64,000 nucleotides of DNA. It comes from Mangifera indica (taxonomy: Eukaryota; Streptophyta; Magnoliopsida; Sapindales; Anacardiaceae). The position numbers and the translations under genes were made by a program. Below, piece by piece: positions 1 to 11,386 of this stretch. Position 1 is the first letter of the stretch. Each line of letters begins with the position of its first letter. The notes under the pieces were generated by a model. The model ran no database searches. It worked only from the letters and a program-made list of their open reading frames with translations, and was not told the DNA's origin. The stretch covers positions 98,654 to 162,653 of the forward strand of contig NW_025401156.1 of the NCBI RefSeq assembly GCF_011075055.1. The letters run 5' to 3'.

Positions 1-19
1 GACCATTTTAGTTATGTGG

Positions 20-475
20 TTTGGTTTAGATAATATTTTATTATTAAAATAAAAAAATTATTTTATTATTAAAATAAAAAAATTATTTTATTAATTATAA
101 ATTATTATTATATTTAATAAAATTTGATGAGTATAAATAATTATTATATTTAATTAAAAATAATTAATAAATTATTTTACTTAAATGTCTTTAAATATAA
201 TTATTTTTAAATATTTTTTATATTTTTTATCATATTAATTAAAAATAAATTTATTTTTATCTAAAATAATAATAAATTATAATATAATTATAATAAAATT
301 AAAATTATCTTAATAACATTTAAATAGTTAAAGTGAATATGATAATCAGATTATCACTTATATTATCTGTTATGTCAGTATTAATAATAAAATATTATTA
401 TAATATTTTATTATTGATAAATTAAACAAAAAAAATAAAAAATAAATTCGCAAGATAATTTTTAAATATTAAAGC
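20..475 (+). repeat. AT-D family dispersed AT-rich repeat, copy 1
   Basis: About 450 bases of almost pure A/T with the same order of blocks as 10645-11065, and in reverse orientation at 16125-16495. Shared landmarks are a stretch reading ttatcacttatattatctg near position 355 and runs of aataataaaatatta before and after it. No coding potential. Probably a non-autonomous transposable element. I could not define clean termini, and copy 1 may run off the window start. Confidence 0.55.
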
Positions 476-540
476 AAGCCCCCTTAATAAGTAAAACTTT
501 ATTTATTCCACGTTCCAACACTTGCTATTACGACAATTCC

Positions 541-559
541 CCAATCAAAATCCTCCACG
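541..559 (+). promoter_or_regulatory. ERSE-I endoplasmic reticulum stress element upstream of PDI
   Basis: The sequence reads CCAAT, ten bases, then CACG, an exact match to the ERSE-I consensus CCAAT-N10-CACG. It lies about 210 bp upstream of the PDI start codon. In plants such boxes are bound by bZIP28/bZIP60 together with NF-Y and drive ER chaperone genes during the unfolded protein response. A match to nine fixed bases can arise by chance, but position and gene identity agree. Confidence 0.7.
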
Positions 560-619
560 TAGATTTTCATCAACATGCGGCTCGAATAGGTATTTTAAGC
601 GCGACTCTGGTTGTTCACT

Positions 620-648
620 CACGTGAACATCTTCCACTGAGTCACGTG
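620..648 (+). promoter_or_regulatory. Paired G-boxes (CACGTG) in the PDI promoter
   Basis: Two perfect CACGTG palindromes, at 620-625 and 643-648, are 23 bp apart and 120-150 bp upstream of the PDI start codon. G-boxes bind plant bZIP and bHLH factors. With the ERSE at 541 they form a compact candidate promoter. The transcription start is not visible, so they could also lie in the 5-prime UTR. Confidence 0.5.
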
Positions 649-768
649 CCAGTACCATGTTTGTCGCGTTCTCTTTCTGACTCACACCGCCACAAAATCC
701 TCCAATTTCTGATTAAAAGTTTAAGAAAGAGTATCAGAAGATATTTTTTCAGAAAGAGAGCTGTGATC

Positions 769-3700
769 ATGGCGATCAAATCGCTGATATTTCCTCTAGT
801 GATGCTGATCGCCTGTTTCCTCACGGCGGTCTTTGCTGAAGAGAGCAAGAGCACCGAATCCAAGGAGTTCGTCGTCACTTTGGATCACTCCAACTTTGAT
901 GACACTGTTAGTAAACACAAGTTCATCGTCGTTGAATTTTACGCGCCTTGGTATAATCTTCACTTCCTTTGATTTTTTTTTTTAACTTCTACATATCTAG
1001 TTAACTGTGTTTGGTCCTCTGCAGATTTTAAATTTAGCTCCTCTTTTTGTTGATTTGTTTTTCACGAGATTTTAATTTCATTCTATGGCTTAAGGAATTT
1101 TTCTAATGTTTGATTAATCTAGAGTTGCAGGCTATACATTCTTTGTTATCTTAATTTGTTTATTTTAATTTTTAATTCGGCTGGTTTTTATATTATTTTA
1201 CTAATTAGTTATTAATTTTTTAATTTTGTTTTTGTTGAATGCATGTCTCTCTCTCTCTCTCTTTTTTTTGGACAATTCTGTAGTTTCTCTGAGCCAACTT
1301 CAACCTGAAATCGTAATATTTATCAATTGCATGTTGCTGATTAAGTTCTAGTAAAATCGTTTTATTATTGGAATTTGAGTTTCCATATATTTTGTTACTT
1401 GTTGACTCTATCATTTTTCAGGTGTGTCCACTGCAAAAATCTTGCTCCAGAGGTACTTATCTACCCTTGTTTTATATGATATTTATAATGCTTGTTCAAT
1501 TTGCTGATAACAAATTAACAAAGTGTCTATTGTTATTTGTAGTATGAGAAAGCTGCATCTATTTTGAGTACTCTTGACCCCCCAATTGTTCTTGCCAAAG
1601 TTGATGCTAATGACGAAGCAAACAAAGATCTTACCACTAAGTTTGATATTAGGGGTTTCCCCTCACTTAAGATTTTGAGAGATGGTGGGAAGTCTATTCA
1701 AGAATACAAAGGCCCCCGTGATGCTGAGGGTATTGTTGCTTATTTAAAGAAACAGAGTGGTCCTGCATCTACTGAAATAAAGACTGCAGAAGATGCTAGT
1801 AGTTTTATTGATGAGAAGAAGATAGTTGTTGTGCGTTTGACATGAATACTTTGGTTTTATTTGTTTAGTTAGAGGAAATTCAAAGGTTTGTTTGAACATT
1901 TATGCATGTTTTTTAGGTTGGGGTTTTCCCGAACTTATCTGGAGAGGAGTTTGACAACTTCACAGCTGTTGCTGAGAAATTGAGATCAGAGTATGAGTTT
2001 GGTCATACACTGAACGCTAAAATCCTTCCACATGGAGATTCATCTGTGACTGGCCCGGTAGTGAGGTTGTTCAAGCCTTTTGATGAAATCTTTGTTGACT
2101 CCAAGGTATAGTAAACTTTTGTAAATGGTTCTGTCAAGCTATGCTCAAGCAGCTAACTTGCTGAAGTTACATGCTTCCAGGATTTTAAGGTGGATACTCT
2201 TGAGAAGTTTGTTGAAGAAGCTAGCATTCCCCTTGTGACTGTGTTTAGCAGTGACCCAAGCTTGCACCCTTTTGTTATGAAATTCTTTAACAGTCCTAAT
2301 GCAAAGGTGTGCACCAGTATATAAATTACACTGTCCTTTTCAATTTATTTTAGAACTTTATAATTATACAATTATGCATGGAAATCGTCTTATCTCCATT
2401 CTCCTTGTTTAGCAGTGAGTAGCTTTTTTCTCATGTAATAACATTATCATTCTGAAAAGCTAAGCCGAGTTTCCATGTGGGTTCATGGTATAGCTGGTTA
2501 TAGGGTAAATGAAATCAGAAGTAGAAAAGGTCTAGGAGGCTTCAAAATGATCTCTCCATATCTGGCATCAGAGATTAGATTATAGTTTGGGAGCATAGTA
2601 ATTTCTTTGCTGTTTCGTTGCAACAAATTCTTGTTACAGAATAAGATCTTTGTGAACTCACAACCTTTAGTCTCTAAAACCGCTTTTAGATTTTTTCTTC
2701 TTTTTGTGGATAGGCCTTTATGTCACAGGTAAGTGCAGCAGTCTTGGATTGCCATTTTCTGCATCTTCCTCTAAAAAAATAAATTTAATGTCACGTTCTT
2801 TATATGTTTAGGAAGGGATATGTTGACCCTTTCATATAGATACTCTAAATGTCTTATATCTTTCATCTTCTGTTTTCCTTGTTCCTTTTTTATTTTTAAC
2901 TAAATTTAATTTGTTTGTAATATTATTGAATATTGTGGCAGCAAAATTTCTGATTCTGTTTAACAAACTAACCCTTACTGGAACATTGTCTAATTTTTTT
3001 TGTAAAATTGCAAATATAGGCAATGTTGTTTATGAACTTCAACAGTGAAGGTGCTGATTCTTTCAAATCGAAATATCGTGAAGTTGCTGATCAATACAAA
3101 GGACAGGGCATCAGTTTTCTGATGGGAGATCTTGATGCTAGTAAAGCTGCTTTCCAGGTTGGTATGCATTGATCTGCTAGTTTCTATTTATGGTTTCAAA
3201 TTTGATATATTTATCTGATATTTCAATTGTTTCTTATTGATTGAACAACAGTACTTTGGACTCAAAGAAAGCCAAGTGCCTCTCATCATTGTACAGGCAA
3301 CTGATGGGCAGAAGTATTTGAAGCCTAATTTGGAGGCTGATCAAATTGCATCTTGGATGAAGGAATACAAGGTGATATATCTGCTTCTTGTATTCATTGC
3401 ACTTTTTCCTCAATGAGAATAGAGAATTTCATAATGTTTTGCCAAGTTAATATTTTATTTGTTAAATATAACTTTATTTGTTCTATTGTAGAAGGTGTGT
3501 GTTACTAAGTCCTTCCATAGAAAGCATCTTTTTTATGAAAGTTTTTACTTGCAGGGAGGGAAAATTCAACCATACAAAAAATCTGAGCCTATTCCTGAAG
3601 AGAACAATGAGCCTGTGAAGGTGGTTGTTGCTGAAAGCATTCAGGAAATGGTTTTCAAGTCTGGAAAAAATGGTGTGTTTTTAAATTTTTTCTCACTTGA

Positions 3701-4952
3701 TGGATTTTTTATGTGTTGCTTACTGTGCTTGAAATCCTGTGTCTTTTCTGGTGGTTTGTGTTGGGTGGTTGTGCTAAAAATGCTTCTTCGTTCTAGGATT
3801 TGTGTCACGTTTCTATAAGAAATCATGGAATGTTTTTTGTCAATTTATTATATTTGCTACAAAATCTATTTTTATTAAACAGAGCCTCAGCAATTACCAT
3901 TACTTATTCTTTTTAGGCTGTGATCACTGCTGGCATGCATTTACTTTTTAATTCTTTTATTTGAAACATCAATGGACAGCTAATTTTACAGTTAAAAATG
4001 GAAATTTGTAATTAACGAATTTGCATAGATGAATCTGCTTAATAATTGTGAATATAACTACCATTTCCTGCTCTTTGATGCTTTGTCTTATTTCACTACT
4101 CAAGTGAATTTTGAAATGTAATGTATGTTGACATTTTGCTCTACGCAGTTCTGCTAGAGTTTTATGCTCCTTGGTGTGGACACTGCAAAAAATTGGCTCC
4201 AATCTTGGATGAAGTTGCCGTCTCTTATAAAAATGATGCGGACGTTGTTATCGCAAAATTTGTAAGACTTTTTTCAACTTTTCTACCTCTAAAGATGACC
4301 CTCTATGGCTTCAACTAGTATTTCAGTGTGATCGTCAGATAGAAATTTAATTTAATTGATTATTGCTTGCACTGGTGTGGATCCTTAGTCTCCATGACAT
4401 CAATAATCAAATTTATTGTTTTATGTCTGAAACTTGTCTGCTTGACACTAATTTGGGCAATGGTTTTTTGGTCCTAAACATGTGCAGCAACCTAATTGGG
4501 TCTAGTAGAATGATTGGCACACGGACATGATGCCTTGTCCAATATATGAATAGCTAGTTTTTGCGCATTAAATTATTTTATTCGACTCGACTCTATTCAA
4601 TTTTACCTTGTTACCATTTGATATTTCATTATTTTGCTTATCTTCATGTTTCTATATGTTCATCTCTGCTGCGCACAGCCTTCAGCATAAATATATTTGT
4701 AGTTGAAAGTATTCTTTTTGACATGATATGCTCGTGTTTGTCTAGGATGCAACTGCAAATGATATCCCAAGTGACACTTTTGATGTTAAAGGTTTCCCAA
4801 CGGTGTACTTGAGGTCAGCTAGTGGAAAGGTAGTGGCTTATGAGGGGGATAGGACCAAGGAAGACATTATCCAATTCATTGAGAAGAACAGGGATAAATC
4901 TGCTCCTCAAGAATCTGTTAAAGCAGAATCATCTGCAAAAGATGAGCTTTAA
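769..4952 (+). CDS. PDI: Protein disulfide isomerase, ER lumen (PDIL1 type), 10 exons
   Basis: Ten exons: 769-950, 1422-1452, 1543-1830, 1917-2105, 2181-2306, 3020-3157, 3252-3371, 3555-3672, 4149-4261, 4746-4952. All have GT-AG borders and join in frame to 503 codons, the normal length for plant PDI. The chosen Met begins a hydrophobic signal peptide (residues 1-23, ending TAVFA). An upstream in-frame Met would bury that signal. Order is a-b-b'-a': the first thioredoxin domain has active site WCVHC (Cys62, Cys65) and the second has WCGHC (Cys407, Cys410). The last four residues are KDEL, an ER retrieval signal. The enzyme forms and isomerises disulfides in secretory proteins. Val in place of Gly in the first CGHC is unusual. 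AATAAA lies at 5088, about 135 bp past the stop. It is convergent with the response regulator. Confidence 0.97.
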
Positions 4953-5967
4953 AGAAGGTACATGCAGCTTTTCTCAGTAGAGTTAAGAGACATGTGCATT
5001 TTGTATTGTGCTTTGCGGCTGTGATACCCAACAACAGCAGCAAGGAAAAGAATCGCCTGATGTCCTTCCTTCCCCTTACTTTGTTTGAATAAATGGGAGG
5101 CATTTTCGGCTGTTTTATCGCGTGTTTACTTTTTGGAATAGCGTAGTTGTAACAGTGGGTTTGGCTGAATGAAAAAGATAGTAAATTACATGTAGGAGAG
5201 ATACCTTTAATTAAATGCCCAGTGGTTTGGGATTTTCTTACCTTAGAAAATTTTGTTGCTTGAAATCTCCTATTCCTGCTTTGTGTTGGCATTGATATCC
5301 AGAAAATTGTTCTACTAAGGATAGGACTAAACCAAGCTGGCTCGGATTCCAAAGTAGACTCGATTTGATTTGGTTTGATTCAATTTAATTCAAATTTGTT
5401 TAATTTAAATTTGAGCGGATTTAAGTAATATGATTAAACTCATCTTTGAAACTGAGCTGAAGTTAAAAAGAGTTCGGTTGTCTAGCTTGTAAGTAAGGTA
5501 AATGATTCAATTCGATTCAAATGTAGGGTTCGACTCAGATTCAAATTATATGAAATAATTGTTAAAATGATATCGTTATATCTATTATTAAATAAAACAT
5601 TACCTTTTCAGTCAGTCAAAAATTTGGGTTAAAAATCAAAATCACAACTTTGAGTCATGATTTTAAATCATTAAATTATTTTTATTTGAATTAAAATTAT
5701 CTTTAATTTTGACTTGAAGGAGTATGATTAAAATCAAACTAGATTATTATGATTTAAGGTTTTTTAGTTGAAATAATCTACCTTTCAATCAGTCAACCGA
5801 AAGACAGGTTTGGTTCGTAATTTCATGTATATGTTTGATAGAAAAGCCTGTCAGTCATCAATCAACTAAACAAGTAGATAACCAATGTATATAGGAAAAT
5901 TAATGCACTCTCTATTGTAAACTAATTACACCACAATCTCCCATCAAAATAAAATAAAATATCAAAA
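4953..5967. other. Convergent intergenic region between PDI and response regulator
   Basis: Holds the PDI 3-prime UTR (polyadenylation-like AATAAA at 5088-5093). From about 5340 it is AT-rich DNA with repeated short words such as gattcaattt and aattcaaattt, typical of a decayed transposon-derived repeat. I see no gene in it. Confidence 0.6.
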
Positions 5968-8145
5968 TTATACTACTGCCAATTCTTTCATTTTAGGCCT
6001 CCTCTCTGAGGGCTCAGCTGACAAAGCCTTCCTCTTGCTAAAACTATTACTGTTGTTTATATAATTGTTAGAGCTGTTGTTATTGCTGTTGTTGTCCTCC
6101 CTCAACTCCTCCTCCCTTTCTGTACAGGTTTGGCTCTTCATATTTAGGGATTTTAAAAGATGGGGCTGAAGCTTCTCCAGGTCTGATAACTGAAGCGGCT
6201 TCAACAGAAACTCCTCTGCTCCTTCTTCCAGACACCTGACAATTCAAACAAACTTTAGTTAATTTGTTGATATAAATTTGATTTGGAGACAGTTGAAAAG
6301 AATTAGTTAATAAAGAACTGACATGCTGATTCTTGAAGGTACATTTTCTGATGACATGACCACAACCGGTACATCTTTCCAGGAGGATCCCTGAAAGTTT
6401 AAGCAAAACTTAGAATTTTTCAGTTTAAGAAATAATAAACTTGTATGTAAAATGCTGTGCTCTACCCAACTTTTTAGTGTCTTTTTGAAGCAACAGTCAG
6501 ATAATCAACTCGATTATTGCTTATCAGAGAAGCATCTTACCAAATTTTCTATGCATAGAAACCAAGAAAAGAAAATATCAGCTATCTCTAAACTAACATA
6601 GCTTCAAATTAAGATCATGGACTTCACCTTGACTCGTTTGAGTAAATCATAACCACTCATTCCCGGCATACAGAAGTCTGTCATGATCAAGTTCACCTTG
6701 GATCCCTGCAATATTTGATCATAAACATTAATTTCAGACACTCTGAATTACTAGCACACAGTTTATGTAAAACATACAATACAAATATGAGCACAAATTT
6801 GAACACAAATAATGACATATTACCATATAATTTAGTGATTTTAAATTAGAGATACAAAAACACTCAATCAAATGGTGATGTGATATTATTTATACATAAA
6901 TTTGTGTTCATTGTTTGTGAAAATAGGGTTATTCGTCAAACATATATCCGTAGGTGGGGAAAATTTTGTTTGGCTTGATTCTCATTAATGTGGCTTGTCC
7001 TAGAATTTATTGGGCAAAAATGTCAAGGACAAACCTACCAGTTCATAAAACATGCAAGAAATCACAGAGGTCCACAGGCAAAATATTGAATTGGCACAGA
7101 AATTGAGAAGCAAAATGGGATTGCATTTCCAGGTTGTTAATGTCGACAGAAAGACAGATCTCCTTAACTATATAAAAGCTGAATTTCTCCATCTGTGTGG
7201 CCCCTTTATGAATATTTGTTGTGATTTTGGATAAACTAATGTTTCAAAGCTCACAAATTTGTTGATTATATTATAAGTATAAAAGCAGGCTAATATCTAC
7301 AGATGGGTTCTAATTGGCTAATTAATTATACTAAATCAAAAGCCTTTCTGGCTACTTTGCCTTTGCGTTTGCCTTCCTTTTTCATCTTTGATAACGATAT
7401 GTCAGTAATGAATGAGAACGTGAAGGGACTGATTTCTACATTGAATATTGCAAACCAATTATCCATTAAGCTAATTAACAACAACTTTTGCCTTAATCCT
7501 AACCGACACAAGTTCATATTAAACTCAAAACTTCACTCTCCTCAGGAGGATTTCACTGACAGAGAGATTAAAGTTAATTCCCCTAAGTGGATATCAGAAA
7601 TGGAAAAGTTGAGGAAAAAACAAATGGTATATGAGTAAGTTGGTTTGTTTTGGAGATCAACAGCTTATTATTTTCTTTAAACACATGTGAGAATCTAAAA
7701 GAGAGTAAAGAGATTAATTTTACCTCTTGCTGTAATGACTGCGGAGGAGATGAAGAAGTAGAATCAGTAGGAGTGTCTAGTTTATCAATCAGACCTAGAA
7801 ATTCCAAAGCTTTATCTCCAGAATCCACACAAGTCACTACAACAACAAGAACAAAACATCAAAATGCATATAAGAATTAAAAAAATAATAATTTTAATGA
7901 TCAAACAACTCAATCCCCATGTTAATAAATTAATAAAAATCATTACCTTGATAGGAAGAAACTTTAAGGAGCTTCTCTAAAAGCTTCCTGTCAATGACAC
8001 TATCATCAACTGCCAAAACATGAAAACTTTGTTGTAATTGCTGTTTCTGTTTCTCATCATCATCTTCTTCTTCTTCCTTTTGTTGTTCAAGTAGTATAAC
8101 TTGCTGGGTATCTTCAACCTTTGCAGATTCTGATTTCAACTCCAT
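5968..8145 (-). CDS. Type-A two-component response regulator (cytokinin signalling, ARR8/9-like)
   Basis: Five exons on the minus strand: 8145-7947, 7836-7724, 6705-6628, 6390-6323, 6235-5968. All GT-AG, joining in frame to 241 codons. A receiver domain fills roughly residues 40-180: acidic pair Asp47-Asp48 in VLAVDDSV, phospho-acceptor Asp114 in [15 protein letters not shown], Ser143/144 in VVMSSEN, and the conserved Lys165 in LLKPLQ. There is no Myb-like DNA-binding output domain. The short acidic N-terminus (EEEEDDD) and the Ser/Asn-rich tail are typical of type-A regulators. These accept phosphate from histidine phosphotransfer proteins and dampen cytokinin signalling in the nucleus or cytosol. 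The receiver and length resemble ARR9 more than the short ARR3/4/5/6 forms, but orthology is not proven. Intron 2 is about 1 kb. Confidence 0.95.
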
Positions 8146-8424
8146 TAAATAAAATGAATTATGCCTTCAAACTATGAATGTTTATATAAAGAGAAAGACC
8201 AAGAGGTGAAAGGGAGAAGGTAGATAGCGTGCGTTGGTGGGTATGATTTATGAAAGATGAAGGAAGAGACTGGAGTTCTTATTATGAGGTCGATGAGAGA
8301 TAAAGGAAGTGTTTTTAGTTGCCAAAATCTCTTCCTAGATTCTGCATACATTGTTGGTACAACCACTCATATTTCTCTATCTTTATGGCGTCCTTTTGAT
8401 TGGATTTTGTTTTATTAATAAGGA

Positions 8425-8440
8425 AAATCCGGAGATCTTT
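8425..8440 (-). promoter_or_regulatory. Candidate type-B ARR binding sites upstream of the response regulator
   Basis: Read on the minus strand, an AGATCT core (fits AGATHY, the type-B ARR core) sits directly beside GGATTTT. They lie about 290 bp upstream of the regulator's start codon. Type-A regulators are known primary targets of type-B ARRs, so the match is in the expected place. The motifs are short and common in AT-rich DNA. Confidence 0.3.
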
Positions 8441-8699
8441 TTTTCCCCCATTTAAGTCATCATTGTGTTTATTTTTCCTAACTATTTTTACTATTTATTT
8501 ATTTATTTCCCAATAATAATAATAATAATTGAAAATAAAAAGGTAGCCTTGTTTTTTTTTTTAATTTTTTAAACCCTTATATAAGTTATATTAATTAAAT
8601 AAATTTTAAATTTAATAATTGGTTTATAATCATTATACTAATTAAAGTTAAAAATATTGTTTTAATATAATATTAATAAAATTTAAATTTAAATTCTTT

Positions 8700-8985
8700 T
8701 TTTGAGAATTTATATATTATTATCAATATTTTATGATATAATATGGTATAAAAATAATACGTATTATAAGTTATATTAAATTAATATAATATAATAAATA
8801 TATCATATAATATAATATATTTTATTAATGTATCTTTTCTTATAAAATACCCATATAATAAAGATATATAATATAATTTTAATTTTTTAAAAATATTTTA
8901 TATTAATTATTATTTTTTTAAAATTATATTAAAATATATGATAAAAAATTAAATTTTTAATATATGATATGATACATAATACACA
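8700..8985 (+). repeat. AT-C family dispersed repeat (TATGATAC-rich), copy 1
   Basis: About 290 bases sharing block order with 11750-12110, 22665-22985, 42455-42830 and 57225-57570. The family is marked by tips rich in tatgatac/gtatcata words and a centre with taaaaaataaaataat-like runs. The two ends are partly inverted copies of each other, which suggests a MITE. This copy is heavily A/T-decayed. Confidence 0.5.
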
Positions 8986-9134
8986 CTGTCTAAATTACCA
9001 CAGGGTAAAGATGGGTCTTCTTGTTTTTGGCCAAACAGACACAAGGAGACACCATATGCTCTGTCTAAATTACCACAGGGGTAAAGATGGGTCTTGTTGT
9101 TTTTGTCTAAACAGACACAAGGAAACACCATAAT
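8986..9134 (+). repeat. Two tandem copies of a 75-bp unit
   Basis: Copy 1 (8986-9060) and copy 2 (9061-9134) both start ctgtctaaattaccacaggg and continue through aagatgggtctt, an nnaaacagacacaagg block and gacaccat. They differ at only a few sites, so the duplication is fairly recent. No open reading frame of known type. It abuts the end of an AT-C repeat. Confidence 0.85.
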
Positions 9135-10644
9135 GAAAATTGAGAGGAATGAAAAAGGCAAAATTACCAAAAAGGGACCACAGACAGACATGCACAGAAC
9201 AGAGAAAAAACAGAAGATGAAGAAGACCATGGAATGGAATGGATTGAAGCTCTTTCCCTTTGAGCATTTGCAATTTGCTCTTCTTGTAATGTAAAGTAAT
9301 AATTTTGAAGGGAACATGAAATAAATAGGCAGGGACCCACTGAACAAAATTTGAAATCTTTGTGGGACCCTTATGAAATATAATCTTTTGTGGGGCTCAC
9401 TTTCTTCTGCTATAAATCTTCAATTTTTTGCGAATATGTCCCCGTAGAAGGGGTGTCCCTTGTTCAAAGTAGAAAATTACAAGGTTCCCTATTTGTTTTA
9501 ATTTTTTAACACCTGCCCACCACGTGTTGCTCTCTCCATGTGTCACACACCCCTGACAATTTTATCCCCGAATTTTACATATATTTATTTAATAAGCAAT
9601 TATTACAATAATAATTATATTTATTAATTATTAATTAGGGTTTAAATAACAATAAGAAAGACAGACAGCCTTACAAATTTGACCTTAAAGTGAAAAATAG
9701 TGTGATGCAAAGAAAGAAAAGAAAGAGAGGATCCCAAATCTTTCTTTGAACCAAAAGCAAAGCGTGTTTGTTGGCTATTGATTTCCATAAAGAAAAAAGC
9801 GTAACTGATTTTAGTTGGTTTGACTTGGACAAGTAATGTTTGTGGGGCCTTTTATTGACCAACGCTACTACATTGAACGGGTCAGGTCGGGTCAGATCTC
9901 TCTCCTAACTAAAAATCAAAAGAGATTTCTCCACCACTCCTCTGGTCTTTGCTTTTACACGACAAATTTCATATGACTTTTCCCCGTTCTCACCGCTCGC
10001 TCTTTCCTCAATTACAATTAGTATTTTCAAAATTAGTTTTAATTTTATAATTTAATTTAATTTATATATAAATATTAATTTATTTTAAATTTAATCAAAT
10101 TTATTAAATTGATTAAATAAAAAAAATATTTAAAATCAATAAAACTAATTTACATAATACGTATTTAAAATTATATTTTATATGTTTCATATGTTTTATT
10201 TTAAAAAATTAAATAAATAATAGAATAAATAGCTAACGATTAGACAAGTTTTCAATCCACAAAACATAGAATATATAGACTTTGAATTAAAAAATATTTT
10301 TTTACAAAGAGTTCTTCAAAGGATTGAAAAGGAGTCCAACCGTTAATAATTATTTTTTTACAAAGAATTAAAAAATATATTTTAATCTCTCTAACATCAT
10401 AAGATATTTAATCTTTTGTTTTTTTTTCCCCTGTGTCTAAAGGGGAAGTTATTGTCTCTCTAACACCATGTTGTTAAGGTAACTTTGTTGACCTTATTTC
10501 AATTAAAATAAAAACAAATCTTGAAAATCATATTTAAATAATGAATAATCAAATTTGGCATTTGAACGTATCGGTTACTTTTTCCCCTAAAAATATGGAA
10601 GATTAATATGATAAGATAGGCAAAAAGTTTTCCGTAAGAAAAGG
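9135..10644. other. Intergenic, no recognisable gene
   Basis: The first part (to about 10000) is less AT-rich than its surroundings. It contains single-copy-looking text with a CACGTG at about 9521 and several polypurine stretches. It could hold a promoter or non-coding RNA, but I find no conserved protein or microRNA hairpin I recognise. From 10000 on it is low-complexity A/T. Confidence 0.4.
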
Positions 10645-11065
10645 GTAGTAATTTGAAGAATATTTTATTATTAAAATTGAAGAATTATCTTAAAAATAAA
10701 TTATTTTAAAAATTATTAAATATAAATTATTACTATATTTGATAAAATTAGATAGATATAAATTATTATTATATTATTTTACTTAAATATTATTGGGTAT
10801 AATTTTTCGAAAATATTTTTTATATTAATTAAAAATAAGATTATTTTTGCTTAAAAAATTAATAAATAAAAATATAGTTATAATAAAATCAATATTACCT
10901 TAGTAATTTTTTAATACATAATATAGGAGTAATAATCAAATTACCTCTTATATTATCTGTAATATTACCATTGATAATAAAATATTACTAAAATATTTTA
11001 TTACTTATAAATCAAACAAAATATATAAATAATAAAATATAGATTATCAGAATAATTTTTAATTT
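10645..11065 (+). repeat. AT-D family dispersed repeat, copy 2
   Basis: Same block order and orientation as 20-475: paired aatattttattatta runs, a ttacctcttatattatctg landmark near 10942, and ataataaaatatta afterwards. No coding potential. Probably a non-autonomous element. Confidence 0.55.
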
Positions 11066-11386
11066 CCTCTCACCACATGCCCCTTACGACCTTTATCCAA
11101 AATTAAATTATTTCAAGTCGAGGACACATGCCATTTTATTAACAATAAGATAATTAATAACTCAATTGTGGACATATATCATTGGCTATCTGATTGAATC
11201 ACAATAATTTTTTTTTATCAATTTATATTTTATTTATATTTTATTATATTAAATATTAGAATTAATTAACCGTTCTGTGATACCGATCTCAATCTATAGG
11301 AGACACTAAATGTCATTATCTTTTAACCAGACCACATTTTTATATAAAAAATAGAAATATATGAACACATAATTAATGGTGAAGTT

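Noticed and set aside
7303..7638. 111-codon plus-strand frame
   Set aside because: It lies within intron 2 of the type-A response regulator on the opposite strand, shows no known motif and overlaps an antisense frame of similar quality.
8172..8366. 64-codon minus frame upstream of the response regulator, a possible uORF
   Set aside because: Its position in the leader is possible, but no transcript start is known and the sequence has no conserved uORF feature.
9094..9347. Frames over the 75-bp tandem repeat
   Set aside because: The protein repeats simply reflect the DNA repeat, and frames are open on both strands.
9420..9600. Possible microRNA or other non-coding RNA gene in a GC-richer patch
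   Set aside because: No hairpin and no known mature microRNA sequence recognised.
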